In this document: positions 1 through 6,825 of the stretch, piece by piece
Layout of the letters: every line of letters starts with the position of its first letter
Position numbering within the stretch: position 1 is the stretch's first letter
DNA from: DATJHM01 sp035493895
Lineage (GTDB): Bacteria > Chloroflexota > Ktedonobacteria > Ktedonobacterales > Ktedonobacteraceae
Reading direction: 5' to 3'
DNA length: 13,834 nucleotides
NCBI GenBank assembly: GCA_035493895.1
Contig: DATJHM010000190.1
Location: 1-13,834, forward strand
Notes under the pieces: model-generated
Told to the model about the DNA's origin: nothing
Seen by the model: the letters and a program-made list of their open reading frames with translations, nothing else
The model's database searches: none
Program-made: the position numbers and the translations under genes

Positions 1-530
1 GCATTGCGCTCAAGCGATGATTGCGCGGGAGCGTTGTGACGCGGAAGAGGGAACGCCCTTTCCCCGACATCTTGCTCCTCGCCGGTATTTTCTTGCGCTG
101 GAGGGATGAACGGGTTTTGTGGAAAGCCTTGCTCCTCGTCCGCCACAGAGGGAAGCGGCAGGGGGAATGTGGCATCTGCAATCTCCTCATCCATCACATC
201 CTGATCGATCTCCTGGCTCCATGGTTGCCTGACCTGCTGAATGGTGGGGATATCTCCTAATAGTGATGCAGGTAACGTCACCTGTCGTTTATGCGACGGT
301 ACCAGATCGGGAGGCAGCATTTCTGCACGTCGTGGTACTGCTGAAATGGCCGTTTCCACGCGGGCGTGAGCGGGGGGAATATCCGCAGATGGCGCAGAGA
401 GATAGCCCCATGCTGAGAACGCATGAGTCTCAGGTGTCACAGAAGAGGCGAAACGCGGACGAAAGAGTGGTCGAATGCCTGCGGATTGTCCACGGCTCTG
501 TGTGACCAGAAAAGAAAAATAATCCATCAT
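1..530 (-). CDS. Proline-rich protein of the contractile injection locus (partial, runs off left edge)
   Basis: A reading frame opens with ATG at 530 and stays open for 176 codons to the window edge, so the C-terminus is missing. Its ATG shares one base with the TGA of the preceding baseplate gene (TGATG), an arrangement typical of translational coupling; a second ATG follows at once (527). The predicted protein begins MMDYFSFLVTQSRG and is then rich in Pro, Ala, Glu and Gln, with few hydrophobic blocks, no membrane segment and no Cys, so it is probably largely disordered. I do not recognise a named domain. From memory, contractile-injection loci of soil bacteria often carry a protein of this style after the baseplate chaperone, with a short conserved N-terminus followed by a disordered Pro-rich tail; this is family-level inference. 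Possible roles are an assembly scaffold or a baseplate or cargo linker. The two plus-strand frames opposite it look like shadows. Confidence 0.72.
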   Translation of the reverse strand, partial: MMDYFSFLVTQSRGQSAGIRPLFRPRFASSVTPETHAFSAWGYLSAPSADIPPAHARVETAISAVPRRAEMLPPDLVPSHKRQVTLPASLLGDIPTIQQVRQPWSQEIDQDVMDEEIADATFPLPLPSVADEEQGFPQNPFIPPAQENTGEEQDVGERAFPLPRHNAPAQSSLERN

Positions 531-1300
531 CAGCGCACCAATTCTAGATAAAATTGCCGACGAGCCTCGCTCAAGGCAAGAATGTCCGCTTCACGCCACC
601 CATAAGCGCGGGCAAGAACATCGACGTCGCGTAACAGACGTTTGGCATGTGTCTCAATCTCCGTCCAGAAGAAAGAAACGATATCAAAGAGGGTACTCCA
701 GGAATAATCACATGTCGAACAACTTAACGTCATCTCGATCTCGGCTTGCGGGTCATGCTCAAGCATAGCTCTTACCAGTGAAGCGATGACCGTTTCCGGC
801 AGATCCGCAGCTTGTATCGTCTGCCCGTCGTGCTCAGCCTGCACGATACAACGCTCTATCAGCATTTGACGCGTTGTGATGATATCGTCATAGCCCACGA
901 TGGCTGCAAGATCGAAACTGGTAGGCAGGCGAAAGCTCACCTGAAAGGTATCCTCTTGTATGATATAGATAGAAGTAAGCGGCTCAACCGATTGAGCATC
1001 CTTATCTGCGTCATACAAGGTCGTGGTATCTATCGCAAATTCAAGCTCTGTCTCGCACTGGGAACACTTCACCAGACAGTAAGCAAGCGTTCCCAGTGTT
1101 TTGCCGCGCAGATCGAGCAGCAGCGTATTGCGCTGCCCGATTGTGAAACTGCGTAATGTGTCGGGAGACATTTCGGGATAGGCCAGCGTCAGAAACAACA
1201 GGGCTCTGTCGACAGGATGCTTATCGCGTCCATATTCCCAGGCCATCACAATATCGTTTGCGGCCAGCGCTTGCATCGCCCGAACTCGTTCTCTCTCCAA
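530..1300 (-). CDS. T4-type baseplate hub assembly chaperone-like protein with two CxxC pairs
   Basis: This 256-residue protein resembles the gp28-like baseplate hub assembly proteins found after sheath and tube genes in contractile injection systems. Seen directly: an N-terminal helical part with HPVDRAL (28-34) and SFTIGQRN (51-58), a CxxC at C79/C82, a second at C194/C197, and a C-terminal segment ending YGWREADILALSEARRQF. The paired CxxC motifs suggest one structural zinc. It probably helps assemble the baseplate hub in the cytoplasm rather than forming part of the finished particle. The frame starts with TTG directly after the tube stop (TAATTG). An internal ATG at 1276 would give MQALAANDIVMAWEYG, which also looks like a family N-terminus, and neither has a clear ribosome binding site. 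It lies between tube and the edge gene, with no gap on either side, so the three are very probably cotranscribed. Family assignment is from pattern memory. Confidence 0.75.
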   Translation of the reverse strand: MERERVRAMQALAANDIVMAWEYGRDKHPVDRALLFLTLAYPEMSPDTLRSFTIGQRNTLLLDLRGKTLGTLAYCLVKCSQCETELEFAIDTTTLYDADKDAQSVEPLTSIYIIQEDTFQVSFRLPTSFDLAAIVGYDDIITTRQMLIERCIVQAEHDGQTIQAADLPETVIASLVRAMLEHDPQAEIEMTLSCSTCDYSWSTLFDIVSFFWTEIETHAKRLLRDVDVLARAYGWREADILALSEARRQFYLELVR

Positions 1301-1822
1301 TTACGGTAGTTTCGTCTCATCGGGCTCGGTCACGCTCAGATCGCGCTCCCAGCCTTCATTTTCCAGTTTGATCGTCTGGATTGCCACGGCGTTCGCGCTG
1401 GCATCTAGCTCGGGCAGGGCCGTATATTCGGACACCCAGCAGCGATAGATGTTATAGGCGATCACCTTCTGCCCGGCCTCGTTATAGAACTCGATGGTAA
1501 TATTTTTGCGGAAATCTTGCAGGGACATCTCCTGACCGGCTTTGGCAGACGTATCGTAGTTCCAGACCTTATTTGCCCATTTCTCGAAGTCCAGATCGTG
1601 CGTTACGCCGCGCTCCAGCGTAATCGCATTGTACTCGGTTTGCCCGGGCGATTTATGTACTCCGCTGGGGTCTCCACCTTCGCGATAGGTGACAACCTGG
1701 GTTGTACGGGTCAGCCCACCGACTTTGCTTACTCCGGCAACTGGCCTCCCATCGATCATGACGCGAAATTTAAAGTTTTTATAGGGATCGTAACGGTTCC
1801 CTTTAAATTGTGGAGCAGGCAT
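1301..1822 (-). CDS. Contractile injection system inner tube protein (gp19-like phage tail protein)
   Basis: A 173-residue protein of the T4 gp19/PF06841 tail tube family, the subunit that stacks into the rigid inner tube pushed out when the sheath contracts. Supporting motifs are YDPYKNFKFRVMIDGRPVAG (11-30), VSKVGGL (31-37), a central ITLERGVTHDLDFEKWAN (67-84) and a C-terminal AIQTIKLENEGWERD, all in the usual order. It is somewhat longer than the roughly 145-150 residues common for the family; the excess is a charged tail and the HKSPGQTEY loop. A purine-rich GGGAAG lies just upstream of the ATG. It is encoded 112 bp downstream of the sheath and abuts the baseplate chaperone, the standard order in these loci. 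A hairpin at 1867-1899 lies in its leader and may tune tube output relative to sheath. Confidence 0.93.
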   Translation of the reverse strand: MPAPQFKGNRYDPYKNFKFRVMIDGRPVAGVSKVGGLTRTTQVVTYREGGDPSGVHKSPGQTEYNAITLERGVTHDLDFEKWANKVWNYDTSAKAGQEMSLQDFRKNITIEFYNEAGQKVIAYNIYRCWVSEYTALPELDASANAVAIQTIKLENEGWERDLSVTEPDETKLP

Positions 1823-1866
1823 ACAGCTTCCCTTTCCCTTATCTCTCTATGACAGAGCCTATCCAG

Positions 1867-1899
1867 TCGCGAAGCTATACATAAAATATAGCCACGCGA
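1867..1899 (-). other. Hairpin in the sheath-tube intergenic spacer
   Basis: An interrupted inverted repeat: TCGCG (1867-1871), two unpaired bases, GCTATA (1874-1879), a 7-nt loop, TATAGC (1887-1892), two unpaired bases, CGCGA (1895-1899). It lies 36 bp after the sheath stop codon and 45 bp before the tube start. No T-run follows on the minus strand, so it is unlikely to be a full terminator. An mRNA processing or stabilising element, or a partial attenuator between two highly expressed structural genes, fits better. Confidence 0.5.
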
Positions 1900-1934
1900 A
1901 GGATGGGCCGTGTGAAGGTTCTGATGAGTTCTCG

Positions 1935-3554
1935 TCAGACGGCGAGCTGACCAGAAATCTGCTGAATGTTGAGAATGACGAACTCGGCAGGTTTCAACGG
2001 AGCGAAGCCGATGAGAATATTCACGATCCCCTGATCGATATCGCTCTGGGTCGTTGTCGTCCTGTCGCATTGCACGAAGTATGCCTCTTGAGGTGTCTGC
2101 CCCTGAAACGCTCCCTGACGAAACAGGTCGCGCATGAAAGAGCCAATATTAAGGCGGATTTGTGCCCAGAGTGGCTCATCGTTCGGTTCAAAGACCACCC
2201 ATTTTGTCCCCTCATAGAGACTTTCCTCAATATAGAGCGTGAGGCGGCGCACTGAGAGATATTTCCATTCAGAGGCCAGACGGTCATCTCCTTGCAGCGT
2301 GCGTGCCCCCCAGACAACCGGGCCAGCGGCGGGCATGGTACGCAAACAATTGATGCCAAGCGGATTGAGCTCACCAATTTCATCATCTGTCAGCGGGACA
2401 CTCAATTGGGAGATGCCAGCGATCGCTGTATCCAGGCCCGCAGGCGACTTCCACACACCACGCTGTGCGTCGGTGCGCGCGATAATACCTGCAACTGCTC
2501 CACTCGGCACAAAGTTATCCAGCGAGTTCGCACGTTGCAAACGGGGAAAGTACAGGATAGCATTTTTGCTCGTGGTGCCGAGACTGGCAATGCCTGCCTT
2601 TGCTTGCTCTTTACTGGCCCATGTGCTGGGAGGATCGACCAGCAGCATCGCCCGGCGCTTCTCGCAATACACGGCAGCTTCTGCGATGAGATCGGCATCA
2701 ACATCGTTGCTGGCGGTATAGGGAGGAATACAGAGAAGATTAAATAAAGCGATGCGCTCTAGCGCGTATAATCCCTGTTTATTCGCCTGCAAATTGTCTG
2801 CGATGAAATCGTTCTCGGTGAGGGAAGCGCCATCCGAGACAAAATTGCTGGAGCTTACGCCTGTGCTCGCCGTATCGTCGTCCCAGATCGATTTGCCTCT
2901 TGCCGGGGACCCATGCGGCTTCGGAGCTGTGTCTGGCAGGGTCGTACCATCGGGAACGCGTACAAGACGAGACTGGATAGCCAGTATCTTGTCTATCTGT
3001 TGCGAGCCTGGCTTCAACGAGACGTTGCGAAATAATTCCATGGTGCCCGTTTTTTTATCAAAGATCGTGAGCGTGAAAAGATCGCTATCTACCAGACCAT
3101 AATTTTCGGCGACTCCTGGGGCCGCGCTATCTACGCGTGCGCGCAAATAGTTTCCCCACGAACCGGGGTCTCTGGCTTCTAAGGGTAAAGTATCGATATT
3201 CAATGGCGCTCTGACCTTTGGAGCCGAGGAAGAAGGCGTCGCTGCACTGGTGGATGATGACGAGGTAGCAGGAGGCGTGCCTGGATTGAAAAGCCGTACA
3301 ATAATCGCCTGACTGCCACCGTTCAAATAGAAATCTCGTAACGTAGAACCGAGAGCGCTCTGTGACCAGATGCCGCCAAAGGTACGCTCAAAGTCAGCAA
3401 ATGTATTGACCGTGGTTGGCTCATTGACCGGTCCGCGAGCTGTACGTCCGAGAAAGGCGGTGACGGATGTAGAGACACCTGCGATCGTACGTACGCCGCT
3501 GGGGAGTTCCTGAATATAGACACCGGGATAGGTGTGTGGAGGAACAACAGGCAC
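1935..3554 (-). CDS. Contractile sheath protein of the injection system
   Basis: A 540-residue contractile tail sheath subunit (phage tail sheath / eCIS sheath family). It polymerises around the inner tube and shortens on firing. The N-terminus has the signature TYPGVYIQELPSGVRTI (residues 8-24) followed by STSVTAFLGRT. The C-terminal domain shows GVWKSPAG, NPLGINCLRTMP, YLSVRRLTLYIEESL, and near the end GFAPLKPAEFVILNIQQISG, all typical of sheaths. A low-complexity Ser/Thr/Pro/Ala insert (about 92-112) interrupts the N-terminal part and may be a surface loop. I chose GTG at 3554 because an AGAGGT element lies 8 bases upstream and it gives a family-like start; an ATG at 3614 adds a hydrophobic stretch foreign to sheaths. 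It is the first gene of the leftward operon, with a promoter at 3722-3750. Confidence 0.95.
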   Translation of the reverse strand: MPVVPPHTYPGVYIQELPSGVRTIAGVSTSVTAFLGRTARGPVNEPTTVNTFADFERTFGGIWSQSALGSTLRDFYLNGGSQAIIVRLFNPGTPPATSSSSTSAATPSSSAPKVRAPLNIDTLPLEARDPGSWGNYLRARVDSAAPGVAENYGLVDSDLFTLTIFDKKTGTMELFRNVSLKPGSQQIDKILAIQSRLVRVPDGTTLPDTAPKPHGSPARGKSIWDDDTASTGVSSSNFVSDGASLTENDFIADNLQANKQGLYALERIALFNLLCIPPYTASNDVDADLIAEAAVYCEKRRAMLLVDPPSTWASKEQAKAGIASLGTTSKNAILYFPRLQRANSLDNFVPSGAVAGIIARTDAQRGVWKSPAGLDTAIAGISQLSVPLTDDEIGELNPLGINCLRTMPAAGPVVWGARTLQGDDRLASEWKYLSVRRLTLYIEESLYEGTKWVVFEPNDEPLWAQIRLNIGSFMRDLFRQGAFQGQTPQEAYFVQCDRTTTTQSDIDQGIVNILIGFAPLKPAEFVILNIQQISGQLAV

Positions 3555-3721
3555 GGAAAGACCTCTTTTCTGTTCTATAAATAATACACAAAAAAAGAGA
3601 AATGCATGTGGCAATAGGAGAGTAACAATTGAATCTCCAACAGCACATCAAAATATAATGAGATTATAGCGCTTTGTGAGCATTACTATAGGTATTTTAT
3701 ATACTCTGCTGTACGTTGGGG

Positions 3722-3750
3722 ATTATAGCATTGTAATTGCTAAAAATCAA
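3722..3750 (-). promoter_or_regulatory. Sigma70-like promoter for the sheath operon
   Basis: On the minus strand TTGATT (3750-3745), a 17-nt spacer, then TATAAT (3727-3722) preceded by TG-n, an extended -10. This is the best leftward promoter upstream of the sheath and implies a leader of about 160 nt. A second perfect TATAAT lies at 3668-3663 but has no convincing -35 box. Confidence 0.6.
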
Positions 3751-3799
3751 GAAAACAGGTGAGCAATTTAAAACTCTATTCACTAAAACTTTTCATAAC

Positions 3800-3828
3800 T
3801 TGTCAGTAGTTACATGCTATGTTATAGT
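3800..3828 (+). promoter_or_regulatory. Sigma70-like promoter for the DUF6519 gene
   Basis: TTGTCA (3800-3805), a 17-nt spacer and TATAGT (3823-3828) lie 50 bp before the ATG at 3878. It is oriented away from the sheath promoter, with the two -35 boxes 49 bp apart in the same AT-rich gap (3555-3877). Nothing else gene-like is visible in that gap. Confidence 0.6.
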
Positions 3829-3877
3829 TTAGTTCATCAAAGAAGCGAAAATTTTATGAGAAATAGTGAGGCAAGCG

Positions 3878-5638
3878 ATGCAGGGAGACTTTTCTCGGCT
3901 TACCTTTGATCCTAAAAAGCAGTATCGTGCCGTACGTATGCAGCAGGGGCGTGTCCTGCTGGACGCGGATTGGAACGAGCAGATTGATATATTTACCTAT
4001 TACACTGAAACGCAACTGAAGGATGTACTGGGTGTTGCCGGTGCGCCTGCTGCTCATGCAGGCTTTCAGATCAACATACGCAATGAACGGGAAGAGACGC
4101 ATTACTCGTTGGAGGAGGATCAGCAGGAGATACCTGTACCCGATTTTCGCATTGGTAGCGGGCGTTACTATGTTGATGGGATCCTCTGTGAAAATGAGCA
4201 CGAGCAGTTATTTACCGAACAGCCTGCATATCTCCCTGCTGTGTACCGTGCTAAGCTCAAAGAAGTTGTGCTCGTTTACCTGGATAGCTGGTCGCGCCAT
4301 ATTACCAGCTTTGAAGATCCCCTGCTACGAGAAGTAGCTCTGGGGGGAATCGATACAACGACACGCGTACAAACGGTGTGGCAAGTGAAGCTTCTGCCAC
4401 TCAGCGAGCAGCATCTGACGGTTGCTCACAGCCAGAATGCCTATGAACATGTGGTAGCGCTCCCTGAATGGAGCGAGCTGCTCAGCCGGTCGAGGCACAG
4501 AGGACGGCTGAGTGCACGGCACAACCTGCCAACTCCGCTGGAGAACCAGTTGTACAGAGTCGAGATACATCGTGTCCATAATAACGAGGTAACGTTCAAG
4601 TGGTCGCGTGAGAATGGTTCTCTGCTTTTTGGGCTTGAGGATATCAGCCAGATTGAAAACAGAAATGGTATTGCTCGCTATCAGGCTGTCCTCGGCGATC
4701 AGTTACGCGATAAAACGGCGTTGCAGAAAGGCGACTGGGTAGAGTTTATCGAGAGCGATACTGCCCTTGCAGGTCACACATTGCCGCTCTATCAGGTCGT
4801 CGATTTCCCCGATTTTACCAGCCGGAAGGTGACGCTTGCTGGACCGTATTCGTCCAGGCTGGCAGGGCTGATCAAGCAAAAGGGCGAGCAACTGCTCCTG
4901 CGGCGCTGGGATTATGATCCACGCCGTGTGCCACCCCCGCAAGAAGGGACTATTCTCCTGTGCGAAGACGAATGGCAGGATCTGGAACTGGGCATTCAGG
5001 TGCGTTTCTCGTCTGGTGGAACCTATACGGTGGGCGATTACTGGTTGATTCCTGCGCGTACCCTGACAGATACTATCGAATGGCCCACTGATGAGCATGG
5101 TCCGCTGGCCCTGCCACCGCGTGGGATCGATCATCACTATTGTCCGCTGGCACTGCTCCACTTTCATGAGCACAAATGGAGGCTCGTAAAAGATCTGCGT
5201 CAATTGTTCATGCCATTGCCTGCTCTCTCTGCCCAGATAGACCGGCCCCAGCGGAATCTGCGTGAAATTTGCCTTTCCAAAGAGGAACTTGCCGTAGGTG
5301 ATCTGGTTTCACTCGTCCCCTCGACAAAACACAGCGTCGAGAGAGCAACGGTTGAGAATGCGCGCTTGCTTCTGGGAATCATCACGGAAAAAGAAATTGA
5401 ACACGGAGAGCAGCGTTATCAGGTGACGATCTATGGTCGTGCGCACTGTAAAGTCGTCGGCCCGGTTGAATGGGGGGATTTGCTGACCGTTTCCCATCAA
5501 GATGGATGTGCAAGGGCGCTACGATCCGAGCATATCTCTTCTCATCATGGCGCTATACTCGGGAAGGCTCTGGATGCATATCTGCCAGATGATGAGGATG
5601 GTATTGGTCTGATAGAGGTGATGGTGACGCTTCAGTAG
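3878..5638 (+). CDS. DUF6519 domain protein, divergent from the injection-system operon
   Basis: A 586-residue protein with the DUF6519 hallmarks: GDFSRLTFDP (3-12) and QQGRVLLDADWNE (22-34) at the N-terminus, GRYYVDGILCENE (about 95-107), a long conserved block around VYLDSWSRHITSFEDP and EVALGGIDTTTR, and LYRVEIHR followed by FKWSRENGS. The C-terminal 120 residues look beta-rich (VTIYGRAHCKVVGPVEWGDLL). There is no signal peptide or membrane segment. DUF6519 has no established biochemical role that I know of; members occur near phage-tail-like genes, so a fibre, tip or surface-adhesin role in the particle is plausible but is inference. ATG at 3878 is preferred over the in-frame GTG at 3866 because a GAGG element sits 7 bases upstream and it matches the family start MQGDFSR. 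It converges on the sigma-factor gene with only 24 bp between stop codons and no visible terminator. Confidence 0.9.
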   Translation: MQGDFSRLTFDPKKQYRAVRMQQGRVLLDADWNEQIDIFTYYTETQLKDVLGVAGAPAAHAGFQINIRNEREETHYSLEEDQQEIPVPDFRIGSGRYYVDGILCENEHEQLFTEQPAYLPAVYRAKLKEVVLVYLDSWSRHITSFEDPLLREVALGGIDTTTRVQTVWQVKLLPLSEQHLTVAHSQNAYEHVVALPEWSELLSRSRHRGRLSARHNLPTPLENQLYRVEIHRVHNNEVTFKWSRENGSLLFGLEDISQIENRNGIARYQAVLGDQLRDKTALQKGDWVEFIESDTALAGHTLPLYQVVDFPDFTSRKVTLAGPYSSRLAGLIKQKGEQLLLRRWDYDPRRVPPPQEGTILLCEDEWQDLELGIQVRFSSGGTYTVGDYWLIPARTLTDTIEWPTDEHGPLALPPRGIDHHYCPLALLHFHEHKWRLVKDLRQLFMPLPALSAQIDRPQRNLREICLSKEELAVGDLVSLVPSTKHSVERATVENARLLLGIITEKEIEHGEQRYQVTIYGRAHCKVVGPVEWGDLLTVSHQDGCARALRSEHISSHHGAILGKALDAYLPDDEDGIGLIEVMVTLQ

Positions 5639-5662
5639 GAGAAAATTGACTTAGCCCTCCGG

Positions 5663-6538
5663 TCAGTCGGAAAGCACCGCAAGGTGCAACTGGCTCAAGT
5701 GCGCCGGGTCTGAAATCACAGTGATCTGGGCGATTTTGCCATGCATGATCGTGAGCCGGGTGACGAGGAGCCGCTGTCCAGGCGGGGCCACGACAATCCC
5801 TATGGAGCCGTTCACCAGCATAGGTTGTACTTTTTGGGAGCGTCTCATGAGCTGCTTCGCGACAGAATCTGCACCACGGATTTCCTTTGTATAGCCCACA
5901 GGTGAGGCTGTCCAGCCTGCTCGATACACGACATCCGGGTCGAGCAAGGCGAGTAGCGCCTCGAAGTTCCCGGCACGCGAGGCAGCCAGGAAGGCGTCAA
6001 CCACTTCTCTCTGGTAGGTGAGGTCGGTGTCCTGAACCCTCGTCCCGCCTCGTATCCGGCGGCGAGCACGGCTCGCCAGCTGCCTTGTGGCGGACTCTGA
6101 ACGCTCCACGATGGGTGCAATTTCAGCGAAGGGAACCGCAAATATATCGTGCAGCACGAAGGCGAGGCGCTCGGCAGGAGAGAGTGTCTCGAGGATCACA
6201 AGTAGCGCAAGACCGACCGAGTCGGCCAGGAGCGCCTCTTGCTCCGGGTCGATTGCGTTCGCACGGCTCGCGCCAGGCTCAAGCGCAGAGGCTTCCAGGG
6301 ATTCCTCGCGCCGTGATTTACGTGAGCGTAGCATGTTGAGGCTGATGTGTGCCACCACCGTCGCCAGCCATCCGCCCAGGTTCTTGACGCTGCTCGTGTC
6401 GGAGCGGCTGAGATGGAGCCAGGCTTCCTGTACCGCGTCGTCAGCCTCCGAGGGGGAGCCGAGCAACCGGTAGGCTACCGCTTGTAGATGGGGACGCTCA
6501 GCCTCGAATGCTTTCACCAACCATTCGTGTTTCTCCAT
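5663..6538 (-). CDS. ECF41/SigJ-like RNA polymerase sigma factor with SnoaL-like C-terminal domain
   Basis: A 291-residue extracytoplasmic-function sigma factor. Region 2 spans about 10-75 (VAYRLLGSPSEADDAVQEAW, then LGGWLATVVAHISLNMLRSRK). Region 4 spans about 108-155 (LSPAERLAFVLHDIFAVPF, then SESATRQLASRARRRI). A SnoaL-like domain follows (about 165-280). This fused domain is typical of ECF41, where it replaces an anti-sigma factor and modulates activity. The usual DGGG motif after DPDVV is absent (VVYRAGWTAS here) and the NPDKL-like motif is degenerate (SDPAHL). I start at 6538 because AAGGAAGAG lies 5 bases upstream. The longer ATG at 6568 would coincide with the start point predicted from the promoter at 6575-6601 and has no ribosome binding site. 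It is divergent from the molybdopterin reductase, its probable target. Confidence 0.92.
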   Translation of the reverse strand: MEKHEWLVKAFEAERPHLQAVAYRLLGSPSEADDAVQEAWLHLSRSDTSSVKNLGGWLATVVAHISLNMLRSRKSRREESLEASALEPGASRANAIDPEQEALLADSVGLALLVILETLSPAERLAFVLHDIFAVPFAEIAPIVERSESATRQLASRARRRIRGGTRVQDTDLTYQREVVDAFLAASRAGNFEALLALLDPDVVYRAGWTASPVGYTKEIRGADSVAKQLMRRSQKVQPMLVNGSIGIVVAPPGQRLLVTRLTIMHGKIAQITVISDPAHLSQLHLAVLSD

Positions 6539-6574
6539 TGGTTCTCTTCCTTCATACTGTCTTATCATAGAAAT

Positions 6575-6601
6575 GACACGCGAAACTTGTCAGATGTGAC
6601 A
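6575..6601 (-). promoter_or_regulatory. ECF41-type promoter of the sigma-factor gene (autoregulation)
   Basis: On the minus strand TGTCACA (6601-6595), a spacer of exactly 16 nt, then TGTC (6578-6575). The motif recalled for ECF41 targets is TGTCACA-N16-CGTC, so this differs by one base. It implies transcription starting near 6568, about 30 nt before the chosen start codon. Confidence 0.6.
6588..6601. repeat. Inverted repeat TGTCA-N4-TGACA overlapping the sigma-gene -35
   Basis: TGTCA at 6588-6592 and TGACA at 6597-6601 form a perfect 5-bp dyad with a 4-bp spacer; the right arm is the core of the minus-strand -35 element. It could be a regulator site, or chance recurrence of the promoter word. 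Confidence 0.4.
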
Positions 6602-6661
6602 GCAATATATAATTCGCTAGCTGCAATCTGGTGAAATTTAACTAGCTGATATTCGCTCCTC

Positions 6662-6688
6662 GGTCACATTTTCTCGCTGTGGTGTGTC
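6662..6688 (+). promoter_or_regulatory. ECF41-type promoter of the molybdopterin reductase gene
   Basis: On the plus strand GGTCACA (6662-6668), a 16-nt spacer, then TGTC (6685-6688). The geometry is identical to the minus-strand element at 6575-6601, and both share GTCACAT at -35 and GTGTCA at -10. Transcription would start near 6695, leaving a leader of about 130 nt. Confidence 0.55.
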
Positions 6689-6700
6689 AAAGAAGTGACA
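6685..6700. repeat. Inverted repeat TGTCA-N6-TGACA overlapping the reductase -10
   Basis: TGTCA (6685-6689) and TGACA (6696-6700) form a perfect 5-bp dyad with a 6-bp spacer across the -10 and predicted start region of the plus-strand promoter. Possible operator; not matched to a known regulator. Confidence 0.35.
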
Positions 6701-6753
6701 GAAAAATCTGCTTGGATGGGTCATGAGACAGGAAGCGCTGAACATACTCAATA

Positions 6754-6763
6754 CTGTCGACAG
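6754..6763. repeat. 10-bp palindrome in the reductase leader
   Basis: CTGTCGACAG is a perfect 10-bp palindrome in the untranslated leader of the reductase gene. A second 10-bp palindrome, ATAAGCTTAT, follows at 6781-6790. Either might bind a dimeric regulator, but such short palindromes also arise by chance. Confidence 0.25.
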
Positions 6764-6825
6764 AATAAGTATAAGGCTTTATAAGCTTATGAGCATTATG
6801 CAACAAAGTATAGAAGGGAAAACCT

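Noticed and set aside
21..505. Two plus-strand open frames at the left edge
   Set aside because: They are opposite the minus-strand frame that is coupled to the baseplate gene, lack ribosome binding sites and have Arg-rich, shadow-like composition.
3555..3614. Longer sheath start at the ATG 3614
   Set aside because: It adds a hydrophobic Cys-containing N-terminus foreign to sheath proteins, while the GTG at 3554 has a ribosome binding site and a family-like N-terminus.
530..5638. Interpretation as an ordinary prophage tail
   Set aside because: No head, packaging, integrase or lysis gene is visible, and the sheath-tube-chaperone set with DUF6519 fits injection systems better; this stays provisional because the left side is cut off.
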